A DNA stretch of 64,000 nucleotides from Chrysopilus asiliformis (taxonomy: Eukaryota > Arthropoda > Insecta > Diptera > Rhagionidae). Below are positions 9,902-22,800 of the stretch, one piece after another (positions within the stretch are counted from its first letter, which is position 1; the number at the start of each line of letters is the position of its first letter). The stretch is from assembly GCA_964034945.1 (NCBI GenBank), contig OZ035960.1, positions 14,759,903 to 14,823,902 of the forward strand, in the 5' to 3' direction. A program made the translations under genes and the position numbers. Under the pieces are notes generated by a model. It saw only the letters and a list, made by a program, of their open reading frames with translations, was not told where the DNA came from and did no database searches.

Positions 9902-12653
9902 GACCTGTACTGCAAAATTCATTTGTATCTTTTTATTTAGAATTCCCACAAGCGGCTTTCCAATCCTTTGATGAAAACCTAATGAAAATGGCTTTAGCAG
10001 GGAGCGGGGGTTAACGGATTTTTCCTATCTCGGTAGACTAATGGTGAAATACTGATCAAAATCCCTTCTGCGGCGCATGTACGTATAATCAAGGAGGGGG
10101 GGGGGGGGGGGTTTGACGTATAGAAAGAGAGGAAATTTTTTGATGGTAGATACTTGTCTGTAATGATAGATACTTCTATCTAACACAGAAAACCACATTC
10201 CTATTGGTTGAACGTATCAAAAGCCATCGGGGACGTATTACCGAAGTTGAGGTCAAAATTCTGCAATTAACTCGATGCATGTGGAAAATTTGATCGAAAT
10301 CGGTTGAGCCGTTTAAGCCTATTATACCGAAACATACATACAGCCAGGAAAGCAGACAGATAAACAACAATTCTAAAACAAATTTTGGCTTAAATACAAT
10401 AATATTCACTTCAAAATTTCTGAGAAACATTTTTACAAAATTTGTATGTGTAGAAATTTTTGAACGACTTAACATTTATTTTTTTAAAAAGTTTCTTTTT
10501 AACTTATGATCTGCTTTAATCTCTTTTTGTCCAAATTTTCCAAATCTAAAAATGGAACATAATATGAACTAATCATTTGAACAAATATTTGGCCTCTAAA
10601 CACCAATAAAACACACCTTTTACGTATTATAAGCGAAATTACATCAATTTTTCCCAAACAAACAGACTTCAATTGATACTATAAAAAAAATATACATCAA
10701 ATAAATCTTATGAGAAGGTTTTTTTTTGCAAATTTTATTTCAAACAAGACCCTGACATTTTGTCCGAATGGTACAAACAACTAACGAACAGACAGATTTC
10801 GTAATTATAATAATGGAAGACCGGCTAAGCTAGCAGTCGAATGACCCAACATTTAACATCTAAATTTGCCATTTCATGCGATTAATCTCCGTCTCCGTTA
10901 GGTGCAATCACTCCAACTGTCTACGTAGCTGAAGATTTTCGCTCAAGTGTCTTCCGTTGACAGCTCCACCCCCTTCGTTTTAAATTAGCCGGGTTTATGT
11001 AAAAAGCGGGAAATTACCATCTCAACTCATACTTAAAGACAAAACTGCCCAAGTACCGGACTCTAATGGCATCTAATGGCGAATGGCACGCAAGTTTCAG
11101 AAATAATGCGAATTAACATGAAGTGGAATCTGTCAGCTGCTTGCAGAATATCTTCTCACCGTCCGCGCCGTACCGCAAAAGTCTGGTGAAATTCCGCCAT
11201 CGCCCGGTCAAATTTCCAAAGCTACAAAGTATAACTAGCGGTCAAGCATCTATTTTAAAGTGGTAAATTGCTAACTGATGATGACCGGTACTTGACCATG
11301 CTAACAAGCGTTTTCCCGCGCTCTGTTACGGATATCCCATTAGATACCACAAGGCTCAAGTCTATGGCCCTCTTTTTTTTTTGTCAAATCTCCACGCTAG
11401 TTACGTCCACGGAATGTGGTTGATCTTCTTCCGTCCACTTCGACCGCATATCTCAATTAGATGTCATCTGAGAGATGGTTTTTTGTTTTGTAAATCATTA
11501 TAGAGGAAACCCGAAGAATTTTTACGTAACAGAAAAAGTTTTCTTTCTGTCGTTTCAGGCTGTTTTAATACTTCGTAACATTGAACGATTGAGGCTGAAG
11601 CCTGGGACAGCGACTGAAATCCACAAGGAGGATCATTAAATATGACAAATGTTGCAAACGTTCGCAGCATTTTCATTCATGATGGGCAAAAAGCAACAAA
11701 CTATCTCATACCCTCCATGAAATCTTCATCGATGGACCATTTTGCAATGGCGAACTGTTGTTGTAATACCGGTCGGCGTAACAATTAAGCGACATTGGAT
11801 TAATTGATGGGCCAAATTTTGATCCATTAACATGGGTCGGTTTCTCATTTGACGCGGTGCGCTTTCTATATTTTAACGTTTTGCGCAAATTGTCGTAATG
11901 CGGACCAACTTTTCATTTCACTCTGAAAATGAAGATGCGGCGAAGATGAAATTAACTCCACTTCCCACCAGTTCTTAAAGTCTTGAACTTCCTTCGCCAT
12001 CTCAAGAGCGACTAATTTAGCGATGAGAAAGTTCTTTTTCGGGAGCCCATATCCACAAGGCAACCGCATCCACGAACTTTTCCAATGATAAAGTTATGCT
12101 TTATATTACATGCTTGGTATATTCGATTTAGCCAGCAACAGTACGAGTCCTTATCATGGGAAATTTATTGATTTTCCCCCTTGCTACAAAAATTAAGAGA
12201 TGAATTGGATAAGATTATGGAGATTAAGGAAGTTGTGTTATTGTGTGATGTTGTTAATAGCTTTCATGAATATGAATTTATCAAGATAAATGTCGGAGTA
12301 TACGCCAAGTGGAGGAATTTGACGTATCATCATACATAAGTTGTATCAATTATAAGACGTTTTAAAGTACTCGCGAGTAAATTGACTTCTTTAAAGACAA
12401 ATTTGTTGGTCCTACGGAAAGCTAATTAATTACATACGCATTATTTTTATAAAATCAGAAAGGGGTTGGAAAGAGGCAGGGGAAGAGAGAGGGTGGGAAA
12501 CGTTTGAGGATATTTATAATGCTTCGAAATGAATCGTGTAGATTTTGAAAGACCGATCAGAGAAAAGAGGCTTTGCTTCAATTCTTGTTTGTGAAATAAA
12601 ATGTGTTATGGGTATTTTATGTTTCAAAAAAACAACAAAAAATTTTAAAGACC
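9902..12653. other. Largely unique non-coding DNA with a poly-G run
   Basis: No supported gene. A run of 16 G lies at 10096-10111. A CTGT-family remnant (ATTTGATCGAAATCGGTTGA...CATACAGCC) lies at 10240-10360. At 10840-11460 the sequence is less AT-rich and free of recognisable repeats, which would suit a conserved regulatory region, but nothing in the sequence proves it. Confidence 0.4.
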
Positions 12654-12740
12654 CAAGTAGCATTTATGCCAACCGGTACGTTAGCGATGGTCACGACAAA
12701 TGTTGATCGCCAACATCACGGTTAACATAAATGCCGCTTG
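12654..12740. mobile_element. Small 87-bp foldback element
   Basis: Arms CAAGTAGCATTTATGCCAAC (from 12654) and the complement of CAAGCGGCATTTATGTTAAC (ending 12740) pair with three mismatches around a short interior that contains its own ATGTTGATCGCCAACAT palindrome. No coding capacity. Confidence 0.7.
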
Positions 12741-15700
12741 AAGAATTTTTTAAAACCTTATTCCAAAAACAGCGTCTCTTATCTTTTAGTTTTTCTAACG
12801 ACGCACCTATTTTGGGAAAGCCAAAAGGAGTTGTACATGTAAGTGCGAACGTACACGCTTCTTCTTGTCGCGGCGACTTTTAATCCTCAAAATGCCTTTC
12901 CGACGTACACGCTTCTTCACTTTTTAGTAGGAAAAACTTGTGTACAACAAGCGATCGCTCATGTGTGTGTGGTTCTCATATATGTGTTGTATTTCCAACT
13001 CATTCCAGCTCATTTCCAGCTCATTCTTTATTAGCTAGCACCGAGGCAACATCAATTGCCAAAATAGAAACTGCCAACAATAGAAGAATAAGGACTGGTA
13101 ATTTGTTATGGCATTTACCCTTTCCTACCTACCTGAAAAATAAAACTACCTGGATCTGGTATTTCATTATTTGCTGGAACTGGTATTTCATTATTGTTTG
13201 TTTGGGATATGTTTACGAGTCGGTGGCTAAGCACCGACTGACTCAATGAAATTACGCAACACACATGCATGCTGACGTGCTACACGAGCGACTTCGTTTG
13301 TGTGCGTAAAAGAAGACGTGAAGAACACTTTTCGAGTGGCGACTTTTCCCCTCTTGTCGCACTCGTTTCTTTCCTAAAATTTGGTGAGGCTGAGGCATGC
13401 TGAAGACTGAAAGTTGAATCGTGTACGCCCTCGCTAACGCTAATTTTCAGCTTTTCGAAACCCCACTACTTTTCGTCAAGTATTTCAAATCCGCTATTAA
13501 AATGCCTGACGTATTTCATGGATAGCCACTAACTAAACTTAGCAACTTATGTACAACTTAAATTATTTAAGTCCCAGAATTTCTACAGTTTAAGTAGGCT
13601 AACCGCAACTTAATTTTTTAAGAGTAGTACACTCAAACGAGCCTTAAGGAATTTTTTAATTTAAGTATTCACATTTTAAAACACCTAGTTTTCAAAAAAA
13701 AATCCAGAAAAAAGTTAAAAAATATATATATTTGTTGTAAAAAATTATAACGGTAAATTAACGACTCCTTGAACTTTTATAGTGAAGTGGACTATATTTT
13801 TTTGTACCTCAAATATGAGAAATTGGGTATCTTGTGCCAGATAAAAAATTAGAATTTTCAATGGTTTTGTAGTTTAATAAAATGAACACCAGAATAATCA
13901 ATTTCATCACACACATGTGCTGGTTAACCATGTAGCCGTTGGTGAACCTCAGCGTGTGTGGGTGACTTAAAACCACAGTTTTCTAAAAATATCTAGTAAT
14001 TTACACCTTGATGTTAAATTTTGGCAATACTCTATTAAAATTTTCCAGTTTTAATGAATTTTTTGGCTGGAAACGGAAAACAGTTCACGGACCGTAACTC
14101 GAAAGGTCACATTGACAGGTAATTCTCATCAATTTATCAACAATCGCTAGACTTTTTTCTAGATTCTATATTCATTTTTGTTACACCGATTCTATATTTG
14201 CTTTTTTGGTCTATGATTTATTTAATAAAAATAAACGCGGCCAAATAAAAAGGTTTGAAATGATTTTACCATGATCAAAACAACGCAATCAAAATAAAGA
14301 GCAAAAAAATAATAATAATATTCAGTGATTCGCACATGAAAACCAACGCAATGAGATTTTTTTTCTTGTTTATTTTTATTTTTTTGTCAATTCACTATAA
14401 ATCATCCACCTCTTCATGCGCGTCTTAAGTGAATCTGATTACCTGTCAAATCGACGCGACTCGGACGTCTTATATTATACCTGGATATTAAGACCGTAAG
14501 ATATGTTTATGGTGTACCTAATTGTAACATTATTTTGCCGGCTTACGTAATATCGTTCGATGACATAACCGCCAAGTCTTAAGATCTTCTTCGTCGTCGG
14601 GCTTGAGAATATATTACTGAGATTTCTCAGCATCTTGAGAAAAACGTATTAACTTTTTCCGTTTATCACGGTATAACGTACCAAAAATGCAAGTTCTGAA
14701 TGCAATGAATACAAAATTGCAACAAAAAAAAACAACAGGGAAACACGTATTTTAACATCACCTGGTTTCCACAAATTAGTGGTAAACTTCTTTCAGCATT
14801 TCATAAGACGTTCATTCGCGTTTCTGATATCAGTTCAGCCAGATATCCACAGTTAAGTAACTTCATTTCTTTTATTCAGTTAATGTTATCTTTTATCAAT
14901 GGATCATTTGTCTGTCGGTTCTGTATGTTCCGAATACATAAATGCATGCGACTGGATGAATTAAATTGGCTCGAATTGGATGGGCCTGGATTAAATCGCT
15001 CGCTCGCATATGGAAAGATGTTGACGTTAAGAGGGCAACATTTTCCAACAATACTTGACACATCCGTGAGAGATTATATTCCCAGATTCACACGAAATCC
15101 CATTAAAACCCGACATCGAGCATTGATCTGAACCCCATAGCCGCATAATCTTTAATCCATATGAATATCATGGATGAAAACGCCGCAAAACACAATCCCA
15201 TAGTGCTGTCTGTTGATTATCCGTAATCCGATTCATATAGTAGATGAGTTATAGCTTCCCTGGATATTCACGACACTTCTTTCTTCTTGCATTTTTCTAT
15301 ACAGGTTTCCAACATAAAGTCGTATTCATCCAAATGCCGTACATTTCTCCATTTTTAATGTTTGGTGTTTATTGTTTTCTGTTTGGCATCTCGAGTTTGT
15401 TTTATTTTACTTTCTGCACAGGCAATTATAATAGGTGAGATATCAACCTTTATTTCATGCTATTATCCAACATAAATAAGAAAACAACGGTATCATTATA
15501 TGAAGAAGTTGCTGGTTTTTTTTTCATGGAAAAGAAACAAAGATTGAAAAAAAAATTTAAGACTCTACCGTTTTTGATCGGTTTTTGCACAAAGAACTTA
15601 GCTGAATTCTAAAAATGAAAAATATTGATCAACATCAGAAGCACAACAATAAACACCTTGAATGAAAAAGGCACAATATCCAGTATTAATGACACTTACG

Positions 15701-15929
15701 AGATTCACACGAAACAAAGGGAAAACACAAAGAGCTCGAAAGGTTTTTCAATCAGCGTTAACCCTCGAATGCTAAAAATGTAGGTGACACTTACAAAAGA
15801 ATTGAACTAAAAATTTCAAATTCCAGCATAGTACCGTTGACGCTGAAAATTAAAATCCAATTTGTAGATGATAGATTTTAAATATTTTACAATTTTAGAT
15901 AAATAAACCAGCTTTTAGACCCGTCATTG
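12741..15929. other. Non-coding stretch with several small local duplications
   Basis: No gene is supported. Seen here: GTACACGCTTCTTC twice (12851 and 12905), CTGGTATTTCATTATT twice (near 13156 and 13181), a GTCGGTG...CACCGAC hairpin near 13219-13240, and CCAGCTCATT twice (near 13005-13025). The remainder is AT-rich unique sequence. Confidence 0.45.
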
Positions 15930-16251
15930 GCTGCGTTCAGACGAGGTTGAAACTGGTTGAAGTCAACCACGTTACTCTGGGTGAAAAAACCTGCTTGCGT
16001 TCTCACGTAGTGTTTTTCAACTTTTGCGCTGCAGTGTATTTACACATGCTATGTCAATGTGTGCGTGTAGCTAGAAAAATTTTGTGAACCCCCACCATTG
16101 AACTCTATGTGTGTATGTGTTTTCAACCAAGTTCACCCGGCTTAGCCAGCAGGTGAATTCCCCGCATACACCCGATAGCGTCTGGCCCGTAAAATCGAGT
16201 GGAAACTTGGTGAAGTCAACCAGTTTCCACTGCGTCTGAACGCAGCCATTG
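15925..16251. mobile_element. 317-bp MITE with 5-bp target duplication
   Basis: Inverted ends GCTGCGTTCAGACG (from 15930) and CGTCTGAACGCAGC (to 16246) are perfect and continue, with mismatches, into GAAACTGGTTGAAGTCAACC / GGTGAAGTCAACCAGTTTCC. CATTG flanks both sides (15925-15929 and 16247-16251). The long imperfect TIRs of about 45 bp resemble foldback-type MITEs. The superfamily is not assigned. Confidence 0.8.
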
Positions 16252-16447
16252 ACGGATTTTAAGCCTAAACCCCAACCCGACCCGTTTTATACGAAATACT
16301 TTGAAGAGCTGTAACCCGTCAACAGTGACTTTGATTGGAATTTGAGGTATGGAAAAATTATGGCGAAATTTATCCCAAACGCTTTTTTAAATTACTTCTT
16401 CGGCAGGACGTACGCGTTTTCGAATAAAAAGCTATTGTTTTGCTTAT

Positions 16448-17000
16448 TATACCCGTATGGTGAAACCAAAGGGTATACTAACTTTGCCTTACCGCTTGTA
16501 ACGCCAAGATCCCGTCACCACACACAAAAATGAATTACACCAGTGTGTTTAGAATGATAAAAATAATTAATTTCTGTATGTCCGTCCGTCCGTCCGTCTG
16601 TCTGTCTGTCCGTCCGTCTGTCTGTTTGTCCGTCTGTCTGTGGCGCGGATTGCGGTCGCACGGATTGAGCTACAGATTTGAAATTTTGCGCAGAATCGTT
16701 TTTCGTAAAATGCAAGGCTAAGTTCGTTAATGTACCCCTCATACGAACGAAAACTTTTTTTCTGAATATCTCAAAAACGGTTAATTTTATCAAAAAAGTC
16801 CAAGAACAAAAGTTATTTAGGATATGATTCTCTCCCATACATCAAAATCCGATTGGAACAAATTTTAAAAAATCTTATTGGAAAGTTTGCCTTCAAAGTG
16901 GAATTTTGGTACAACTGTTCGAATTTTGATACGAATATCACCATACGGGTTTTGAATAATTGCCAGATTGGCAATTATAGCTTTTATTATGTTTTTTTTA
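16448..17000 (+). repeat. Dispersed repeat with CTGT/CCGT core, best copy
   Basis: Starts with TATACCCGTATGGTGAAACC, itself bounded by a TATACCC...GGGTATA inverted pair. It continues through AAGATCCCGTCACC and a (TCCGTCTG)n microsatellite at 16576-16642, then CGGATTGAGCTACAG, and ends with ATATCACCATACGGG and GGCAATTATAGCTTTTATTA. It is collinear with 54202-54755 and with the reverse of 32290-32640. No coding capacity was found. The open frames across the microsatellite are artefacts of a stop-free repeat. Confidence 0.8.
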
Positions 17001-17113
17001 ATGATCCGATTAAGAGATCTTTATGGATCATTAAAAAAATGTGAGCTAATTTATTGTGGTTTTAAATTTGTTCTTAGGCGATGTTGAAACGAATCGTGGC
17101 GTCATAATACCCC

Positions 17114-17400
17114 TTATGTTGTGGCAATAACTTTTAAAATTGCAAAACCTACGTAATTACCTACTAAAATAGGAATAGCTTCTCGATTTTTTAAGTTTTG
17201 GAATAATAACCCTAATGTGGTGGAAATAGTATTCAATATCCATACACCTATGAATGCAAAGATCCAAGCTGAGACGCGCACCGAGGGAAATTTTTTATTT
17301 CCCACTAACTCAGAAAGCAAATCAGATCATGATCCCGATAAAACTATGGTGACGAATTTGAATGACAGTTCATCCGGATCTCTGATGGAGTCATTAAAAA
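17114..17400 (-). pseudogene. Broken membrane-protein-like reading frame
   Basis: A minus-strand frame from about 17406 to 17114 reads as protein except for one internal TGA near 17330. The part after the stop (68 codons) has two hydrophobic, membrane-like segments (WIFAFIGVWILNTISTTLG and VGNYVGFAILKVIATT) joined by a basic stretch with NLKNREAIP. The part before the stop contains DSIRDPDELSFKFVTIVLSG. The plus strand is also nearly open here (one TAA at 17154, ending in TAG at 17409), giving a hydrophilic Ser/Thr-rich peptide, so the coding strand is not certain. I do not recognise the family. If real, it is an inactivated copy lying just beyond the repeat at 16448. Confidence 0.3.
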
Positions 17401-17411
17401 CATACAGCTAG

Positions 17412-19640
17412 TGTTTCAGTAGTATAGGGGAGGAAAAAGGGATTGGCCTGGTTGAATTTATATGTATGAAAAGGTTACGTAAAGAGTTTGTCTTATTGTT
17501 TTTTCCAAAGATTAGATAACTATAGATAAGCAATTGTCATAGATTTTTGTTCTAGGATTCATATCTTTATTGACCCAATCTTTGGTTTTTCCCATACAAC
17601 GCACCGTTTTCGAGATAATCGAAATAAACATTTTCGTTTGTACAAGGCAGAGGAGTAGGGATAATCCGATTGAATTGTCATGTATGAAATATTGATGTAA
17701 AATCATATTTTAAACATTTTTGTGACCTTAATTCTGTGGAAATTTTCCAAAACTTGATAACTACATTTTTCAAATTTTCAACGAAGCAATTTGTAAATTT
17801 GAAAAAAATATGACATGATATTATTTTGATATAACGGCATTGTTTTTAAGAAAACGTCAAAAAACGGTTTCATTAGTATGACAGTGCAAATGGGGGGAGG
17901 AGGGGAGGGGATAGAAGAAGCGGCCCCTCGCCTTCCCTAACGCCATTAAATTTACCAAATTTTGTTGATGTTTGTAGATCTTTTGTTGGTTTTTGTAGTT
18001 AAAAAAAAAACGTGGAAAATGTGTTGCATTTATCTCGAAAACGGCAACACGTGTGAAATGTTCCTAATTCCGACTCTGGACGTTTGTAAATTCAAATGGA
18101 AAAGTTTTTGTGAAAAAAGGATTGTGAAATGTACACGTTGTTTAAAAAAATTAAACACGAAAAATGATGAAAAATCAAATATTGAAAACAAAACTTTTAT
18201 ATATTTTTTTGCATTGGTATCATGTTTTGCCTGTGAACCAACCAGGAAAAATATCCACATTTGTAAGGTACTATTCAATTAACAAAAATAATTGGAACCC
18301 TGACGAATAATTGGAATTCGATTCAACAAGGTTGAAATTAAAAAGTAACCAATATACTAAGCATACCTTTCACAGTATACCTTTTAGAGGAGAAAAGAAT
18401 TGCTGGAATAAAAGACATACGGAAAATTCAAAAACCAAGCAGAAGAATCATACATGGCAACGGTACATCTTGGCAAGAAATATTCCACACTGTTATGAGC
18501 TCATTCTTGAGATGTTTCCATTTATGTTGTACGAACTGAGCATACACAGCATAGAGATCTTTTTTGCGAATACCTTTTAGGTGTACATAACTTGAATGCT
18601 CTCAGGCAGACACAGCAAAGCAACTCCACTTAAATAGCGAATCGACGAAACAAAACACGGTAGCTACATAACAGAAAGATGCCATTTTTATATTACCGCA
18701 CGACCGACAGCAGGAAAACTTCTGTTTCTGTATTTATTTAATTTTTTTTTTCGTTAGTTTTTCTGCAATCGATGATGACGACGAGATACAAGTTTTGTTC
18801 TAACAAACGGAAACCGTACAAAGTGCAGGCCGCATTGAAAGAGTGCAAACATTTCCAAGTTTTCTTCTTACAACACTCAAAATCAATGGAGTGCCGCAAG
18901 GTACACATGTAGGTATCCTAGTCTATTGAGAGTTTCGTCTGTAAATATACAAACTAAAAATTGCGTCCGGAAAAGGGTTAACAAAGGAGTTGGTCTTTTT
19001 GTAATCGAAACTTTTGATCAGAAGTCAGCCAAAGTGAAAAAGCGCAATTTCTTTAAAAAAAAGGTAGATAACAAACTTGTAAGTAGTCTTTGTTGTGTCC
19101 TAGAGAATTCATTTTTTTCCAATATTATCTCCGTACACGGTGAAAAATGTGGGTTGATTTTTTCAACTTCATTTAAAACTATTTTTTCAACTATTTAATC
19201 TAAAAAATGTTAACCGACGTGGCTAAAAAATGAAATTTCTATTTTTTTGCTAACTTCTCGGTTGAGTTTTTAACATTTGAGAGTTTAAATGTGTATTTTA
19301 TACCAACTTGACTAAAAATTTGATCCTTAAAAGCTAAATTTTATATTTTCAAATTAAATGGTTTAAATTTTGACCCAAAAACTTGAAAAATTCAACCGAA
19401 AATTTTGAATAAAAATCAGAGATATTTAAATTCGAATTTAAATCCAACTTTGGATTTACATTTTGAACTAACGTATGTAGGTTTATAGTAGTTAAAATAA
19501 TAAAAACATTTTCTTTTTGGAATTGTTTTTGTAATATTTTATGAAGAAACACCATTGCAATAACGAAAATACCAATAAAGAGATGTGTGCCACGAGCAAA
19601 CATATTTACAAGTTATGCATCTCAGGTAAAAAAATGTTGA
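17412..19640. other. Non-coding AT-rich stretch
   Basis: No gene is supported. A CTGT-family remnant without microsatellite lies around 17440-17720. A purine-rich GGGGGGAGGAGGGGAGGGGA tract lies at 17892-17911. The rest appears unique. Confidence 0.35.
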
Positions 19641-19860
19641 AAAAATGCGCCGCAGGCGGAAAAAATATTTTCAAATCCTCAGACCGAGTAAAGTATGCTT
19701 TGCGTTCTATTTGGTGTTAACAAAATTATGACCCGGAATTGAAAAATCTGGAACAAAACTTTATTTTCCGGGACATTGGGACAATACGCCTGATTCCGCG
19801 TAAATTTTCATTAAATGTCAAAGAAAAACTAGTATGAATATAGGAAATCTTGCGTAACAA
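19640..19860 (+). repeat. Dispersed repeat with CGCCGCAGGCG motif, copy at 19.6 kb
   Basis: AATGCGCCGCAGGCGGAAAA at 19645 is followed within 100 bp by ACAAAACTTTATTTTCCGGG. The same pair of blocks is found at 22596-22760 and, reversed, at 44275-44395. Isolated motif copies occur at 8683, 8744, 54851 and 54911. CGCCGCAGGCG is a near-palindrome. Copy boundaries are unclear. Confidence 0.6.
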
Positions 19861-20420
19861 ATAGTGTGGCCCAAATTTTAAAAAAATATGGTTAGAATCC
19901 ATAGCAAAACTTTCGATATTAAAAACTTATTGTGTTGCATAACTTTATAGCAGCTTGTGTTTTCCCATTTTTAGTTTAAAAAGTGTTCGGAATATTTTTT
20001 TTTATTTCAACATTGAATAAGTTGTATGATAAACCAACTACAAATCATGAATTTCATAGAAAAAAGTAGAAATTTCCATTAAAGCCAAACACAAAGTACC
20101 ATCAGGCAAAATTATACACCTTTCCATAAATCATCCATGCATCTGATAATAAAAATGGGGGTGTTATGCTTCAGTTAGTTTCACTGATTCTAATGTTGAA
20201 TTCTAATGAATAAGAGCGAACCAAATGGGTCTAAACATTTTTTGCTAAACATTTTTGTAAAAAAAAACGTTTTCATTTCTCGTAGAATAGAGAAAATCGA
20301 GGGACAGTGTTTTAAACTTTTTATTAAAGTAGAATAATACTTATTGAAATTTCGTGAAAAATATAGAAATTACAATTTTATTTTCAATATCATTGGCCTG
20401 TAACAAACTTAATTCAATAT
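19861..20420. other. Non-coding AT-rich stretch
   Basis: I see no gene, repeat structure or motif worth naming here. Confidence 0.35.
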
Positions 20421-20728
20421 CACTCAGAAAAATTATTAAGCTAGTCCAAGCCAACTTTTTGATAAGTCAACTCTGGCTTGTAGCAGGCAGACGAAGTTAT
20501 CCGACGTTAAACGACATTACATCGTCGAAATACCTATCAACCCGTGCAGCTCTTTGCACCCTACTTTACTTCCTCCAGATTTAATTTCTGAATTTCTTCC
20601 GCAACAGTTGACACATTTTTACTTTTCCTAACGCAGCTGAATGCGCGCCTAGCACAGGCTAAATTTCCCTGCAGGAAGCCAATTACGCCGTACGAAAGTC
20701 GTCGACTTTTACTCCATTTTTCTGAGTG
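20421..20728. mobile_element. MITE, CACTCAG family, copy 1
   Basis: Inverted ends CACTCAGAAAAAT and ATTTTTCTGAGTG bound 308 bp whose interior is collinear with 26489-26760: GTGCAGCTC, TTTAATTTCTGAATTTCTTC, GCGCGCCT and CCAATTACGCCGTA blocks appear in the same order. Copies have diverged substantially, so the family is not young. Short open frames inside it are spurious. Confidence 0.75.
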
Positions 20729-20838
20729 TACATAAGAGGTTTTTATTATGTTCCGAGACTTGAAAGGAAAACTCGATTTGTGACAAATTTTGAGCCAAAA
20801 TTTAAACACAAACGGTCGAGCGATTTTTGAAAAGCAAA

Positions 20839-21097
20839 TTAACCCTTCTATTATGTTCGGGTCATTTCATGACCCAAAGAAATTTGAACCAAAATTTTCG
20901 TTACCTATTAAAAATTCTATGAGTTAAAATTTCTTTTGAACAAAGGAGCACACAGTGAAACACTTATTGCGAAGATCATGTATAAATTGTAATTTACGGT
21001 TATTTTGTATGAATTATTCGGGAAAATACACCTTGGTCATTTTATGACCCCAAACATTACATTTGGGTGTATTTTTTTAACATAATCGAAGGGTTAA
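20839..21097. mobile_element. piggyBac-like MITE with TTAA target duplication (251 bp)
   Basis: TTAA|CCCTTCTATTATGTT at the left (element from 20843) faces AACATAATCGAAGGG|TTAA at the right (element to 21093). The CCC...GGG ends flanked by TTAA are the piggyBac pattern. The interior holds a second inverted pair, GGGTCATTTCATGACCC / GGTCATTTTATGACCC. No transposase. Confidence 0.8.
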
Positions 21098-22560
21098 GAA
21101 TGAACATTTAACAAGATTTTACACAATTTCATATTTGATGCATAAGAAAACCCCACTAGCATTTTTAGTGAGCGGCACGTATCTGCCACTAAAAGTGTAT
21201 CTTATTTGGTGACAGATTTGTGTAATACACAAATATTTTTGAATATATCCCTGCCTATCGTGTAATTTTTTTTTTTATAATAAATGATCAAACAATACCA
21301 TTAGTATCTCTACCTTGGTTTAAGTTCTCCATTTGATTATAATTCAAACAAAGGCAACTTATTCTCTTTATTGACATTATGTCACAATTTAACCCCGAAT
21401 CAAAACAAAACCAATTTATTTCCATAAATTTTACTATTTCGCAAAACCCATTGTGCGATTGATGATTTATCATGGTGTAGTATCACAATAAAAGCCACTT
21501 AGAAAACAATAATCTATAAGATCCTACACGTTACCTTGATTTTAAGAAGCCTCACCAATGCCATATCGCATTACCAGCAACGAACATGATACAATTCGAC
21601 AATAAAACTTTTTGACTTTTTCAACAAATGAAAATGAAACAAACAGAAAAAAAAATACCGGCCGACATAACCAACCACACAACTATGCGCATATCTCAGG
21701 TATAACCTAATCTAATATGAAGATGTTGGGGCAGAGCCGTATCGTCATAAAAGAAAAGTGAAAAAAAGCATAACAATCATATAAAAAATATTAAAGTCGA
21801 ATTAAGATGAATTTGACAACTGAAAGTGAAGTAATTTTAAGTATTCATAATAAGTGTAACATCTCCATAACAGCCTTATTAAGGTCGTATTGTATATGCG
21901 CTGATGGCGACTTCTCAATTTAAAAAAAGAGGGGCGAGAAATGCTCTGTCACTGTTGGCGGCCCAATAATAAAGATGCCCAAAATTAAAGTTTCTTTCTC
22001 AAATTTAACTTAAGAAAAACGAACAGTGATCTCAATAAATATAGAGTGTGGATGCACAATGAAACGAATAGAGGAAAGTGGGATATTTTAGACAAATCTG
22101 ATTCAAGATTTTGTGGTGGAAACCGGCTATAACGATAAACTGTATATAGCGTCACTAAAAATGGAACACTTATGGTACTTTGACAAGAAATAATAAAATT
22201 TAAAAATAAGTTAAAATTATAGTATTGCTTTGACAAAATTTTGTTTTGTAATATCTCGAAAACGGCTATAGATAACGGTTATATATATTTTTGGGCAAAT
22301 CCGGAACAAGATGAGCACTGACCTGTAAAGATGGTCGGGGGGGAGGGGGGAGAAGGGAAGGGGGTGTGTTTAAGTCTTAAGCGGAACATCAATGAAACAA
22401 CAAATTGTAATAAAACTTAATTTGGACGAAAACTAAGAAGAAACAATTATAAAATGTCCGCCGCAAGTGAATTTTTTTGAACTTTAATTAAAATGAACAA
22501 TCTCCGAATAAATTTTTCGCACTCTACCATAAATAATGGCAACGGCAAGCCGAATCTTTT
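21098..22560. other. Non-coding AT-rich stretch
   Basis: No gene is supported. A G-rich tract (GGGGGGGAGGGGGGAGAAGG, 22337-22356) and a CTGT-family remnant (ATATCTCGAAAACGGCTATA, near 22251) are present. A diverged CCGCCGCAA motif lies at 22459. Confidence 0.35.
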
Positions 22561-22589
22561 GAGATACATTCGGGCTTTATAGAAAATCG

Positions 22590-22800
22590 TTTAAAAAAAT
22601 GCGCCGCAGGCGAAAAATACAATTTACAGCTGCCCTCAGCCGAAGTACAGTATTTTTTTACACATTTAGTTAGCGTCTTTTCTAAAGATTGATAAAATAC
22701 AATACTAAATGGAATAATCCAGGACAAAAGTTTGGTTTCCGGGACAACATGCCAAAATCTGAAACTGTTCCGGCCATTTCGGGACGTATGGTCACCCTAT
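22590..22800 (+). repeat. Dispersed repeat with CGCCGCAGGCG motif, copy at 22.6 kb
   Basis: AATGCGCCGCAGGCGAAAAA at 22599 is followed by AGGACAAAAGTTTGGTTTCC and GGGACAACATGCC near 22730. This is the same arrangement as at 19640, including about 100 bp between the blocks. Confidence 0.6.

Noticed and set aside
10096..10111. G-run as a CRISPR, origin or terminator signal
   Set aside because: A simple homopolymer. This is eukaryotic DNA and no associated structure is seen.
16515..16838. Asp/Thr/Gly/Arg-rich frame across a CTGT microsatellite (also near 5006-5323 and 54321-54584)
   Set aside because: Same artefact in each copy of the dispersed repeat. No conservation outside the microsatellite.
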